NCBI RefSeq assembly: GCF_005889725.1
Contig: NZ_VCKX01000082.1
Location: 1-43,409, forward strand
DNA length: 43,409 nucleotides
Reading direction: 5' to 3'
From: Nonomuraea zeae
Lineage (GTDB): Bacteria; Actinomycetota; Actinomycetes; Streptosporangiales; Streptosporangiaceae
Shown here: positions 16,048 through 24,247 of the stretch, piece after piece
Layout of the letters: every line of letters starts with the position of its first letter
How positions within the stretch are numbered: the first letter of the stretch is position 1
Program-made: the position numbers and the translations under genes
Notes under the pieces: generated by a model
Seen by the model: the letters and a program-made list of their open reading frames with translations, nothing else
Told to the model about the DNA's origin: nothing
Database searches by the model: none

Positions 16048-17198
16048 GGCAGGTCCACCTCGATCGTCGTGGGGCCGCCCAAGGGGCTGGACAGCCGGAG
16101 CGAGCCGTCCACGGCGTCGATCCGCTGGGCCAGGCCGCGCAGCCCGGTTCCGCCGTCCAGCCGGGCGCCGCCGCAGCCGTCGTCGTACACGAGCACGTGC
16201 AGGCGGTCGCGCTCGCGCCGCACGTTCACCTCGGCCCTGGTGGCCGCGGCGTGCTTGGCGATGTTGGTCAGCGCTTCGGACACGATGAAGAACGCCACCG
16301 CCTCGATGGTCGGAGTGGTACGCCGCTCGATGTCGACGCGGAGCCTGACCGGGAAGGGGGCGCGGGCGGCGACCCCGGACAGCGCCGCGTCCAGCCCCTG
16401 GTCGTTGAGCACGGCCGGGTGCAGGCCGCGGACGAAGTCGCGCAGCTCCTTGAGCGCCAGCTTGGCCTCCTCGTGCGCCTGCTCGATGGCCTCACGGGCC
16501 GGCTCGGGCAGGTCGGTCAGGGTGGCCCTGGCCAGCCCGAGGTTCATGGCGAGCGACACGAGCCGCTGCTGCGCGCCGTCGTGCAGGTCCCGCTCGATCC
16601 TGCGGCGCTCGGCGTCGGCCGCGTCGATCACGCCCGCCCGGCTCTCGGTGAGCGTCTCGATCCGCTGTCCCAGCTCGGAACGGCTGGGCCCGAGCAGCGT
16701 ACGCGCCACCGACAGGTCCAGCGCCGCCATGCCGCGCGCCAGGACCGGCGCGAGCAGCACCAGCACGAGCCCGACGGCCACGAAGACGGTCACGACCCGG
16801 TCGTCCCTGAGGTCGAACAGGAACTCCAGCGGCGGCGGCTGCAGCATCGGCGCGGTGAACGACAGCAGTCCCACCAGCGCCGCGCCCCACACCGCCGCCA
16901 CCAGGACCGCCGCCGCGAGGCTCACGACCGGGGACAGCAGGTGGTAGCCGATCTGCCGGTACGTGGCGGGGCTGCGCCAGCCGGTCGGGGAGGGCATGGG
17001 CGGTATGTACGCGCCCAGGAACGCCTCGAACCTGGACCGCTGCACACCGGTGGCCCAGACCAGGCCGCGCGGCAGCAGGGGCGGCGACACGACCAGCACG
17101 AGCGTCAGCCCGCCGAGAATGACGGCGACCGGGAGCCCGACCATCACATGCGCCGTGTCCAGCCAGGCCCGAGCCGACCACGGGCGGGGGACTTTCAT
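16038..17198 (-). CDS. NarL-type sensor histidine kinase (HisKA_3)
   Basis: 386 residues. The N-terminal about 190 residues contain several hydrophobic segments and match the actinobacterial putative sensor domain found in such kinases. The dimerisation/phospho-acceptor motif ERDLHDGAQQRLVSLAMNL follows RRRIERD, and the HATPase_c part has VYDDGCGG and GTGLRGLAQRID. It pairs with the overlapping NarL-type regulator. The input signal is unknown; linkage to a DUF4097 envelope protein suggests membrane or envelope sensing. Confidence 0.94.
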   Translation of the reverse strand: MKVPRPWSARAWLDTAHVMVGLPVAVILGGLTLVLVVSPPLLPRGLVWATGVQRSRFEAFLGAYIPPMPSPTGWRSPATYRQIGYHLLSPVVSLAAAVLVAAVWGAALVGLLSFTAPMLQPPPLEFLFDLRDDRVVTVFVAVGLVLVLLAPVLARGMAALDLSVARTLLGPSRSELGQRIETLTESRAGVIDAADAERRRIERDLHDGAQQRLVSLAMNLGLARATLTDLPEPAREAIEQAHEEAKLALKELRDFVRGLHPAVLNDQGLDAALSGVAARAPFPVRLRVDIERRTTPTIEAVAFFIVSEALTNIAKHAAATRAEVNVRRERDRLHVLVYDDGCGGARLDGGTGLRGLAQRIDAVDGSLRLSSPLGGPTTIEVDLPCE

Positions 17199-17253
17199 GG
17201 CTCAAAGGTATTGACGACGGGCCGGGGCGCGAAATGGGTCTGGTGTGCCGATG

Positions 17254-17277
17254 AATGGTGGGGTTAGCCCCACCATT
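17254..17277 (-). terminator. Hairpin downstream of bioD
   Basis: Perfect 10-bp inverted repeat AATGGTGGGG / CCCCACCATT with a 4-base loop, 34 bp beyond the bioD stop on the minus strand and upstream of the histidine-kinase start. There is no T-run after it, so termination is likely but not certain; an operator role for the kinase operon is the alternative. Confidence 0.5.
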
Positions 17278-17310
17278 GTGGCGTCGCCGGCGGGTCTGCG
17301 CGGGATCTCC

Positions 17311-18033
17311 TCAGGACGGCGGGGGGAGCCGGTGGCGGAAGGCCACGGGGTCGAAGGAGCCGCCCAGCGTGGCTCCCAGCCCCTTACGGGCCGCCTCCGC
17401 GAACGCCTGCCCCCCGAGCGCGCCCGCTCCCTCCGGCAGCACGCCCGCCAGGGGCCGCGCGGCCAGCATCTCCAGATCGCCCACGGCGCTCAGCTCGGCG
17501 ATCCCCGGCGCGGCGGGCCAGCGTCCGATGACGAGCCCGGCCAGGTCGAGCCCGCGATGCGCGAGCGCCTCCAGGGTGAGCGCGGTGTGGTTGACGGTCC
17601 CGGCCCCCGCGCCGGCCACGATGAGGACCTGCGCGTCCAGCAGCCGGGCCAGGTCGGCGACCGTCGCGCCGTCCTCGTCGAAGCGTACGAGCAGCCCTCC
17701 GGTGCCCTCCACGACCACCAGCCGGTTGCTCTCGGCCAGCTCACCGATCAGCCGGGCGGCCCCCGCCATGGACACGGGCGGCATCCCGGCGGCCTTGGCG
17801 GCGGCGGCGGGGGAGAGCGGGCCGGCGAAGCGGGACAGCTCGAAGGTCGTGGTGATCCCCGACAGCCGGATCACCTGGTCGACATCTCCGGGCTCGCCCG
17901 GGGCCGTGCCGGTCTGAGCGGGCTTGACCACGGCGACGGAGGCGCCGCGCTCCCTGGCCAGCGCGGCCAGCGCCGCTGCGACGACTGTCTTGCCCACGCC
18001 GAAGTCGGTGCCGGTCACGACGAGAACGCTCAT
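17311..18033 (-). CDS. bioD: ATP-dependent dethiobiotin synthetase BioD
   Basis: 240 residues from ATG 18033. It opens with the BioD P-loop VVTGTDFGVGKTVVAAALAA, followed by VVKPAQTG (substrate Lys), an EPGDVDQV segment and VVVEGTGGLLVRFD (Mg/carbamate-binding region). It closes the ureido ring of dethiobiotin in biotin synthesis. The annotated family start is at MSVLVVTGTD; an upstream extension to 18084 has no support. No bioA, bioB or bioF is in the window, so it is separated from the usual cluster, though two biotin-dependent proteins are encoded 7 kb away. Upstream is a DasR-like regulator on the same strand. Confidence 0.93.
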   Translation of the reverse strand: MSVLVVTGTDFGVGKTVVAAALAALARERGASVAVVKPAQTGTAPGEPGDVDQVIRLSGITTTFELSRFAGPLSPAAAAKAAGMPPVSMAGAARLIGELAESNRLVVVEGTGGLLVRFDEDGATVADLARLLDAQVLIVAGAGAGTVNHTALTLEALAHRGLDLAGLVIGRWPAAPGIAELSAVGDLEMLAARPLAGVLPEGAGALGGQAFAEAARKGLGATLGGSFDPVAFRHRLPPPS

Positions 18034-18130
18034 GGAGCTCAGCCTAGAAGTGGCCCGGCCCGGAAGTACGCGCCGTCCGGGCATGTCGCCCGGGGCGCTT
18101 CGGCCCGCGGGCCGGCGAAGAACCCGGCGG

Positions 18131-18850
18131 TCAGGGCCGGCGCAGGCGGGTGACGAACTTGTAGCGGTCGCCGCGGTAGAGCGACTGCGCCCACTCGACG
18201 GGGTTGCCGTCGGCGTCGAAGGCGTGCCGGGTGAGCAGCAGCATCGGCAGGCCGACGTCCACGCCGAGGGCCTTGGCGTCGTACGGGGTGGCCAGGACGG
18301 TCTCGATGATCTCCTCGGCGTCCGTGAGCCGCACGTTGTAGGCGTTGTGCAGCGTCTCGTACAGCGACGCGTGCACCTCCAGCTCTCGCCGCAGCCGCGG
18401 GAAGCGCCGCGCGGACAGGTGAGTGGTGTCTATCGAGACCGGCTCCCCGTTGGCCAGCCGGAGCCGGTGGATGCGCAGCACGCGACCGCCCGGGTTGATG
18501 GCCAGGCGGCGGGCCAGGGCCTCGTCCGCGGTGACGTAGCCGATCTCCAGGATCTTGGTGTCCGGCTCCAGGCCGGCCGTGCGCAGGTCGCCGATGTAGG
18601 AGGTGAGCTGCAGCACCTGCGCCACCTTCGGCTGGGCCACGAACGTGCCCTTGCCCTGGATCCGCAGCAGCCGGCCCTCCACCACCAGCTCGGTCAGCGC
18701 CTGCCTGACCGTGGTGCGCGAGGTCTCGAAACGTACGGCCAGCGTGCGCTCGGGCGGCAGCGCCGAGCCCGCCGGCAGGCTCTTGGTGAGCTCGAGCAGG
18801 CTCCGTTTCACGTCGTAGTACTTCGGTACGCGGGGGCCGTCGTCTGTCAC
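18131..18850 (-). CDS. dasR: GntR/HutC-family regulator, DasR-like
   Basis: 239 residues. N-terminal winged helix: PPERTLAVRFETSRTTVRQA and LVVEGRLLRIQGKGTFVAQP; C-terminal UTRA effector domain from about residue 90. By recall it is closely similar along its full length to Streptomyces DasR (VPKYY start, LQLTSY, GGRVLRI, TTHLSARRFP, IETVLATP, VGLPMLLLTRH, YRGDRYKFV). DasR responds to glucosamine-6-phosphate and controls chitin/GlcNAc use and antibiotic genes. Many actinomycetes have DasR paralogues, and no GlcNAc genes are nearby, so orthology is likely but not proven. GTG start at 18850. A perfect CRP-type palindrome lies about 300 bp upstream. Confidence 0.85.
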   Translation of the reverse strand: MTDDGPRVPKYYDVKRSLLELTKSLPAGSALPPERTLAVRFETSRTTVRQALTELVVEGRLLRIQGKGTFVAQPKVAQVLQLTSYIGDLRTAGLEPDTKILEIGYVTADEALARRLAINPGGRVLRIHRLRLANGEPVSIDTTHLSARRFPRLRRELEVHASLYETLHNAYNVRLTDAEEIIETVLATPYDAKALGVDVGLPMLLLTRHAFDADGNPVEWAQSLYRGDRYKFVTRLRRP

Positions 18851-19354
18851 GCGCTCACCTTCACTTCTGCCACGGCGGTGAGGGCGTGTCTGATCACCGC
18901 GAGATCATCGGAACTCACTTTGGCCCGAGCGGTCAACCGCGGGCTTGAGCGGCCGACCGGCGCCGAGCGCGTACGGCTCCTGGCACGCACGGATCCGAGC
19001 AGCTCAGGTTGATTGTGAAGGATATCCACAGCAGCGCGCGCGATCGCAACCGAGGCCGGTCCGTCACTCGTGTCGCGGCAGAACCACCTGGCCGTGTAGA
19101 TCACCTCCGGCTTCGCCGAGCACCGTCCGTCCTGCGATGCGAGCGTGTTCGGCAGTGTGATGGTTCTCACAATATGAGATTTCCGGTAAATCCAGTTGGG
19201 TGCACGATGCCGTATCGGCCTTCACTGTGCGACTGAGCGGGCGTGCGGGCGGTGCGAGCGGACTCCTGGCCGCACATCCGATGCGCGATCAAACGTGCGC
19301 ATTCGTGCGAGGGCCGGTTTGGTTGTTGCACGGAAAAGCACGCATGATGCACTC
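18851..19354. other. Intergenic region between divergent dasR-like and pdtaS genes
   Basis: 504 bp with base composition less GC-rich than flanking genes near 19156-19350. It holds a perfect CRP palindrome (19156-19171). An open minus-strand frame (18847-19170, 107 codons) would end in a GTGA overlap with the regulator start, but its start lies in the CRP palindrome and its third-position GC is clearly lower than that of neighbouring genes. I treat it as probably non-coding. Confidence 0.6.
19156..19171. promoter_or_regulatory. Perfect CRP-type palindrome (dasR-like/pdtaS intergenic)
   Basis: TGTGATGGTTCTCACA matches TGTGA-N6-TCACA at all ten defined positions. It lies 184 bp upstream of pdtaS and 306 bp upstream of the dasR-like gene. 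Actinobacterial Crp proteins bind this consensus (known for M. tuberculosis Rv3676 and Streptomyces Crp). The exact promoter affected cannot be read from sequence. Confidence 0.65.
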
Positions 19355-20824
19355 GTGCCGACTCTCAGCGACCTCGTAGCCCGCCACACCACGCTTGACG
19401 AGGCGGACCTCGACTGGCTGCACTCGCTGGTCTCCGACTGGCAGCTGCTGGCCGACCTGTCCTTCGCCGACCTGATCCTGTGGGCGCCGCTGCTGGGCGA
19501 GAGTGGCTGGATCGCGATCGCCCAGATGCGCCCCACGACGGGGCCCACCGTCTACCACGACGACATCGTCGGCAGCGTCGCGGCCAAGGGCGAGCGCTAC
19601 CTGATCGACACGGCCTGGAACGAGCGCCGCATCTGCCGCGAGGGCGACCCCGACTGGTCCACGGGCGTCCCGGTGCGAGAGGAGACGATCCCGGTCCGCC
19701 GGGCCGTCGAGAACGGCGAAGGCCGCTTCCTGGCGGTGATCCAGCGCTCCACGAACCTCTCCTCGGCCCGCACCCCGTCCCGCCTGGAGCTGACCTACCT
19801 CCAGAGCGCCTCAGACCTGGCGCAGATGGTCGCCGAGGGCCGCTTCCCCTTCTCCGGCGAGGAGCCGATCCTGGTCCGCTCGCCCCGCGTCGGCGACGGC
19901 CTGCTCAGGCTCGACCGGGCCGGGCGCGTCACGTACGCCTCCCCGAACGCCCTGTCCGCCTACCGCCGGCTCGGCCTGCACGCCGACCTGGTCGGAGCCG
20001 AGCTGGGCCGGGTCACCGCCACGCTGTGCTACTCGGACGAGCCCATCAACGAAGACCTCATGATCGTGGCCAGCGGGCGGGCGGCGAAGGAGACCGAGGT
20101 CGAGTCCGGGGGCACGATCGTCCAGCTCAGAGCCATCCCGCTGATCGTCGGCGGCGGCCGCATCGGCGCGCTGGTCCTCATCAGGGACGTGACGGAGCTG
20201 CGGCGGCGCGAGCGCGAGCTGATGACCAAGGACGCCACGATCCGCGAGATCCACCACCGGGTGAAGAACAACCTGCAGACGGTGGCCGCGCTGCTCAGGC
20301 TCCAGGCGCGGCGGCTGCAGGTGCCGGAGGGCAGGGAGGCGCTTGAGGAGGCGGTACGCCGGGTCGGATCGATCGCGATCGTGCACGAGACGCTGTCTCA
20401 TGCGCCGGAGGAGTTCGTGGACTTCGACGAGATCGCCGACCGGGTGATCGCGATGGCCGGCGAGGTGTCGGCGGCCGAGGTGGCCGTCACGCCGCGGCGC
20501 GTCGGAGGGTTCGGCGTCCTGCCGTCGCTGATCGCCACGCCGGTCGCCATGGCGCTGACCGAGCTGCTGCAGAACGCGTTGCAGCACGGGCGGCCCAAGC
20601 GACTGGAGGTGCACGTGGAGCCCACGGCCGACCGGCTGAACGTCGTCGTGTGGGACGACGGCCGCGGTCTGCCCGCGGGCTTCGACCTCGACAGCTCCAC
20701 CAGCCTGGGGTTGCAGATCGTCCGTACGCTGGTGGAGGGCGAGCTGTCGGGCAGACTGTCGATCCAGCCGCGCCTGGAGGGAGGCACGGAGGTCACGCTG
20801 TCGATCCCGCTCCCGGCCGCCTGA
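19355..20824 (+). CDS. pdtaS: Sensor histidine kinase PdtaS
   Basis: 489 residues from GTG 19355 (start VPTLSDLVARHT, aligning with recalled M. tuberculosis PdtaS). Domains: N-terminal GAF-like (about 1-150), PAS-like (about 175-285), then a HisKA_2 segment REIHHRVKNNLQTVAALLRL with phospho-accepting His about 300, and a HATPase_c domain with TELLQNALQHG, VVWDDGRGLPAGF and SLGLQIVRTLV. It is a soluble kinase that signals to the RNA-binding ANTAR regulator PdtaR, which is not in this window. It is convergent with whiB1, the same arrangement as Rv3220c/Rv3219. An in-frame extension to 19196 lacks coding character. Confidence 0.95.
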   Translation: MPTLSDLVARHTTLDEADLDWLHSLVSDWQLLADLSFADLILWAPLLGESGWIAIAQMRPTTGPTVYHDDIVGSVAAKGERYLIDTAWNERRICREGDPDWSTGVPVREETIPVRRAVENGEGRFLAVIQRSTNLSSARTPSRLELTYLQSASDLAQMVAEGRFPFSGEEPILVRSPRVGDGLLRLDRAGRVTYASPNALSAYRRLGLHADLVGAELGRVTATLCYSDEPINEDLMIVASGRAAKETEVESGGTIVQLRAIPLIVGGGRIGALVLIRDVTELRRRERELMTKDATIREIHHRVKNNLQTVAALLRLQARRLQVPEGREALEEAVRRVGSIAIVHETLSHAPEEFVDFDEIADRVIAMAGEVSAAEVAVTPRRVGGFGVLPSLIATPVAMALTELLQNALQHGRPKRLEVHVEPTADRLNVVVWDDGRGLPAGFDLDSSTSLGLQIVRTLVEGELSGRLSIQPRLEGGTEVTLSIPLPAA

Positions 20825-20870
20825 GGGCGGCACGCGTACGGGACGGTCGAGTGGGGTTCGGGTCGGGGGA

Positions 20871-21125
20871 TCAGGCGGAGGCGCGGGCGCGGGCGCGAGC
20901 GGACCGGCGCTTGAGAGCGCGGCGCTCGTCCTCGCTCAGACCGCCCCAGACGCCGGCGTCCTGGCCGGACTCCAAGGCCCACTTCAGGCAGGATTCGACG
21001 GCCGAGCAGGACCGGCAGACGTGCTTGGCCTCCTCGATCTGCATGAGGGCCGGACCGGTGTTGCCGATCGGGAAGAACAGCTCGGGGTCCACGTCACGGC
21101 AGGCAGCTCGGTGGCGCCAGTCCAT
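20871..21125 (-). CDS. whiB1: WhiB-family iron-sulfur transcription factor WhiB1 (WblE)
   Basis: 84 residues. Four [4Fe-4S] ligands: Cys9 (RAACRD), then Cys37, Cys40 and Cys46 (VCRSCSAVESC). The GVWGG turn is in GVWGGLSEDERRALKRR, followed by an Arg-rich DNA-binding tail. It matches WhiB1 in length and spacing. WhiB1 is an NO-sensitive partner of the housekeeping sigma factor region 4 and is essential in mycobacteria. A CRP-type palindrome lies 55-70 bp upstream of the start, consistent with the known CRP control of whiB1 in M. tuberculosis. Confidence 0.97.
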   Translation of the reverse strand: MDWRHRAACRDVDPELFFPIGNTGPALMQIEEAKHVCRSCSAVESCLKWALESGQDAGVWGGLSEDERRALKRRSARARARASA

Positions 21126-21179
21126 GCGTCCACTCCTTAGTAGATGGAGCCTTTGGTCGGCTCCGTGCGGCTACTACTT

Positions 21180-21195
21180 TGTGAAGAGTTTCACT
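21180..21195. promoter_or_regulatory. CRP-type palindrome upstream of whiB1
   Basis: TGTGAAGAGTTTCACT: nine of ten defined positions of TGTGA-N6-TCACA, 55-70 bp upstream of the whiB1 start. Its position is suitable for direct regulation of the whiB1 promoter, as in M. tuberculosis. Confidence 0.65.
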
Positions 21196-21397
21196 AACTC
21201 AAGCGAACGATTACCCGGATCCTTGTAGGGACCGGGGCCGCCCGTTGACGCTCGGAGAACCTGGGGTTGTTAAAGGTCCTACGTTCCGACGTCAGTGTTG
21301 AGCTTTTCAGCCACGCAGAGTGCACGCAAGAGGGTTGGCGCGAAGTTTTGGCGGTTATGGATGTCGGATGCGTCACACAATGACCGAATGTAACCAG

Positions 21398-22381
21398 CTA
21401 GACCAGAACTTGTAATGCGTTCCGTGTAGACCGGAATGTTACGGTTTCGCGCTCGCCCAGGTAGTCGCCGTCCAGCTGGAAGGCCACCGGGCGCTCCGCG
21501 GTGAGCGTGAACTCGGGCTCGTCGTGGAGCTGGACGAGGTGCCGGCCGGCCGGAAGGACGTCACTCTCCGTGAGGATCTGCCGGATGGTGGCGGCGAGGG
21601 TCATCGGCCCCATGCGCCGCAGCCCGAGCAGGTCGAGCCCGGTCTCGAAGCTGGCCCACGGGGTCGGCGTGACCGGTCGCGTCCCGACGTATGTCCAGGG
21701 CGAGGTGTTGGAGATGATCGCCATGAACACCCCCTCGGCGGCCGGGATCCCCGGGCCGGTCAAGCGCATCGCTGGATGCCGCTTGTCCGTGGCCAGATAG
21801 TGCCGTAGAGCCGTGTTCACATACCGTGCAGGGGTAGCCTTCCTGCCGGTGCCTCTCAGGCCCTCCACGGCCCGTACAACCTCGGCGTCGTACCCCATCC
21901 CCGAGCAGAACGTGAAGTAGCGGCTCTGCCCCTCCCAGAGGGCCTGCCCCAAACCCACGGTCCTGCGCCGGCCCTCCCGGAGGGCCTCCAGCACCGCGCC
22001 GGTGGACTCGACCGGGTCGTTCGGCAGCCCCAGCGCGCGGGCGAAGACGTTCGCGCTGCCGCCGGGGATGACGATGAGGGCCGGTCGGCCGGCGCTCGGG
22101 TCCTCGCCCGGCGGGATCTCCTCGCCCGGCGGGACGTCGCCGCCGTTGACCGGGTTGAGCAGGCCGTTGACGGTCTCGTTGATGGTCCCGTCGCCGCCGA
22201 GCACCGCCACCACGTCGTAGCCCTTGGCGCGGGCGGTGGCGGCCAGCGCCGCGGCGTGGCCGCGATAGCGGGTCTCCTCGACGGAGAGCTCCACGGCCGC
22301 GCCGAGCGCGCGGATCAGCACGTCACGCGTACGTGCGTTCGTGGTGGTGGCCTTGGGATTGACCAGCAGCATGGCGCGCAT
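21398..22381 (-). CDS. Diacylglycerol kinase-family lipid kinase (DAGK catalytic domain)
   Basis: 327 residues. The N-terminal strand MLLVNPKAT is followed by the nucleotide-binding region VVAVLGGDGTINETVNGLL (GGDGT motif), and VIPGGSANVFARALGLP is the second glycine-rich family motif. The C-terminal half is the beta-sandwich lipid-kinase domain ending in VAFQLDGDYLGERETVTF. It likely phosphorylates a lipid such as diacylglycerol; the substrate is not proven. It follows whiB1 on the same strand (272 bp apart) and corresponds in position to Rv3218. The ATG at 22381 is used here; ATG 22372 is an equally acceptable start. Confidence 0.92.
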   Translation of the reverse strand: MRAMLLVNPKATTTNARTRDVLIRALGAAVELSVEETRYRGHAAALAATARAKGYDVVAVLGGDGTINETVNGLLNPVNGGDVPPGEEIPPGEDPSAGRPALIVIPGGSANVFARALGLPNDPVESTGAVLEALREGRRRTVGLGQALWEGQSRYFTFCSGMGYDAEVVRAVEGLRGTGRKATPARYVNTALRHYLATDKRHPAMRLTGPGIPAAEGVFMAIISNTSPWTYVGTRPVTPTPWASFETGLDLLGLRRMGPMTLAATIRQILTESDVLPAGRHLVQLHDEPEFTLTAERPVAFQLDGDYLGERETVTFRSTRNALQVLV

Positions 22382-22470
22382 ATCGCCAGCGTAGCCGGTG
22401 ATCGATGTCCGCCTTATCGGCCGAACGTCCTATTTCCCCGCCGGGCATGAGACGCGGGTAGGGTACGGGC

Positions 22471-22854
22471 GTGAACCATCGTCCACTCACCCTGGTCCTG
22501 GCCGCCGTGGTCGTCGCCCTGGAGGGCCTGGTGGCGTTCGGGCTCGGCGCCTTCGTCGCGGTGGAGACGCTGACCGGCGCGCCCGACGCGGTCACGACCG
22601 CTCTGGCGGAGGCGGCGTTCGGCCTGCTGGTGGGCGCCGGGCTGCTCTGGGTGGCCTGGGGCGGGCTGTACAAGATGGAGCGGTGGGGGAGGTCGCCGGC
22701 CGTGCTGGCCCAGATCTTCCTGCTGCCCGTCGCCGTCACGCTCATCCAGTCGGACCAGCCGCAGCTCGGGATCCCGCTGATCGTGGTAGCACTGGCCGGG
22801 CTGGTGACCCTGCTGGCGCCTCCCACCACCCACGCTCTCTACGGCGACGGCTAG
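22471..22854 (+). CDS. Small integral membrane protein (Rv3217c-like position)
   Basis: 127 residues from GTG 22471, with about four hydrophobic segments: LTLVLAAVVVALEGLVAFGL, AEAAFGLLVGAGLLWVAWG, AVLAQIFLLPVAVTLI and LIVVALAGLVTLLAPPT. No catalytic motif is visible. It is divergent from the lipid-kinase gene and convergent with the SigF-type gene, overlapping the latter's stop by 4 bp. The position next to the DAGK-family gene matches the M. tuberculosis order Rv3217c/Rv3218. Function unknown. Confidence 0.85.
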   Translation: MNHRPLTLVLAAVVVALEGLVAFGLGAFVAVETLTGAPDAVTTALAEAAFGLLVGAGLLWVAWGGLYKMERWGRSPAVLAQIFLLPVAVTLIQSDQPQLGIPLIVVALAGLVTLLAPPTTHALYGDG

Positions 22855-23630
22855 TCGTCCGCGGTCAGGCCCTCGCGCAGCTGGGCCAGCGTGCGGGCGA
22901 GCAGGCGCGAGACGTGCATCTGTGAGATGCCCAGCTCGGTCGCGATCTGCGACTGCGTCATGTTGCCGAAGAACCGCAGCAGCAGGATGCGCTTCTCGCG
23001 CGGCGGCAGCCGTTCGAGCAGCGGCTTGAGCGACTCGCGGTATTCGACGCCTTCGAGTGACTCGTCCACGATGCCGAGCGAGTCGGACACCGCGGGGGCG
23101 TCGTCGTCACCGGAGTCGGGCGCGTCGAGCGAGACGGTGGAGTAGGCGTTGGCCGACTCGAGTCCTTCGAGCACCTCCTCCTCGGTCATCTTCAGGTAGG
23201 AGGCCAGCTCGGCCACGGTCGGGGCCCGGCCCTCGCGCTGCGACAGATCGCTTATCGCCTTGGTCAGCGAGAGCTTGAGCTCCTGCAGGCGGCGCGGCAC
23301 GCGCACCGCCCAGCCCTTGTCGCGGAAGTGCCGCTTGATCTCGCCGACGATGGTGGGCGTGGCATAGGTGGAGAACTCCACGCCGCGGTTGAGGTCGAAG
23401 CGGTCGATGGACTTGATCAGCCCGATGGTGGCGACCTGGGTGAGGTCGTCGAGCCACTCGCCCCGGTTGCGGAAGCGGCGCGCCAGGTATTCGACCAGCG
23501 GAAGGTGAAGCTCGACCAGCTCATCCCTGATGCGCTGGCGGCGCGGCTCCTCGGGGCCCAGCTCGGCCAGCTCGGCGAAGAGCATGCGAGCGCGCACCCT
23601 GTCGGGCACCGCGTGTTCGCTGGTGGCCAT
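22851..23630 (-). CDS. SigB/SigF/SigG-family RNA polymerase sigma factor
   Basis: 259 residues from ATG 23630 (an alternative GTG at 23651 would overlap the upstream stop as GTGA). Regions 2 to 4 are present: LDDLTQVATIGLIKSIDRFD, GVEFSTYATPTIVGEIKRHF and RDKGWAVRVPRRLQELKL (region 2/3), and LPPREKRILLLRFFGNMTQS then LGISQMHVSRLLARTLAQLR (region 4). This is the general-stress/sporulation SigF class. The preceding gene encodes an RsbW-like anti-sigma factor, the standard partner-switching pair (usfX-sigF in M. tuberculosis). Actinomycetes carry several such paralogues, so a precise name is not given. Confidence 0.94.
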   Translation of the reverse strand: MATSEHAVPDRVRARMLFAELAELGPEEPRRQRIRDELVELHLPLVEYLARRFRNRGEWLDDLTQVATIGLIKSIDRFDLNRGVEFSTYATPTIVGEIKRHFRDKGWAVRVPRRLQELKLSLTKAISDLSQREGRAPTVAELASYLKMTEEEVLEGLESANAYSTVSLDAPDSGDDDAPAVSDSLGIVDESLEGVEYRESLKPLLERLPPREKRILLLRFFGNMTQSQIATELGISQMHVSRLLARTLAQLREGLTADD

Positions 23631-23647
23631 GGCTCCAGTCCTTTCCG

Positions 23648-24073
23648 TCACGCCGGCCTCGCTGCGCCTCGACGCTTACGCAGGACGATCGCCATGCGAT
23701 CGGGGGAGCCGGTCACCGCGTCGACGTCGTCGGCCAGCGCGGTCAGCACCATCCAGGCGAAGTCGTCACGCTTCGGAGCGGAGCTGCCGACCGTCGTCAC
23801 CTCGACCCTGACCTGCATCTCCTGCCCGGTCAGCTCGAACTCGGCGGTGAGATCGGTGCCCGGCACCGCCTCGCTCAGGAGCATGGCGCACGCCTCGTCG
23901 ACCGCGATCCGCAGATCCTCGATCTCGTCGAGCGTGAAGTCCAGCCGTGCCGCCAGCCCGGCGGTGGCCGTACGCAGCACGGACAGGTAGGCGCTCGCGG
24001 CTGGGAGCCTGATGCTCACCACGTCGCGAATGCCTGCCACGCCCTCGGCGCGCGTCTCGGTTTCCTCGGTCAC
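23648..24073 (-). CDS. RsbW-like anti-sigma factor (GHKL ATP-binding)
   Basis: 141 residues. The GHKL kinase fold is suggested by IRLPAASAYLSVLRTATAGL, the N-box DEIEDLRIAVDEACAMLLSE and the C-terminal DDFAWMVLTALADDVD. Such proteins hold SigF-type factors inactive and phosphorylate an anti-anti-sigma STAS protein, which is not encoded next door. GTG 24073 has a strong GAGGAGG ribosome site. It lies directly upstream of the sigma gene, which starts 17 bp after this stop or overlaps it if GTG 23651 is used. Confidence 0.92.
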   Translation of the reverse strand: MTEETETRAEGVAGIRDVVSIRLPAASAYLSVLRTATAGLAARLDFTLDEIEDLRIAVDEACAMLLSEAVPGTDLTAEFELTGQEMQVRVEVTTVGSSAPKRDDFAWMVLTALADDVDAVTGSPDRMAIVLRKRRGAARPA

Positions 24074-24200
24074 GTTCCTCCTCGCCTACGTGCGGACGCT
24101 ACGTGCGATGAACCGCTGGACGCGGCTCACCGTATCCGACGCCAACTGCAACTTACCGCCCCTGAGCGGTGGTTGGACGAATCAGACTCGCCATCAACGG

Positions 24201-24237
24201 AAAAGGCTCTGTGCGGCCTGCAACCGCACAGAGCCTT
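24201..24237 (-). terminator. Rho-independent terminator of sodN
   Basis: Perfect 14-bp stem AAGGCTCTGTGCGG / CCGCACAGAGCCTT with a 7-base loop, 10 bp past the sodN stop and followed by TTTT on the minus strand. Confidence 0.85.
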
Positions 24238-24247
24238 ATGTGCCGTT

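Noticed and set aside
18847..19170. 107-codon minus-strand frame ending in a GTGA overlap with the dasR-like gene
   Set aside because: Its start lies within a perfect CRP palindrome, third-position GC is clearly lower than in neighbouring genes, and no family is recognisable. It remains possible but is not listed as a gene.
21392..21407. Possible DasR (dre) operator near ACCAGCTAGACCAG
   Set aside because: Only one half-site (TAGACCA) matches, the other half is wrong, and it overlaps the end of the lipid-kinase gene.
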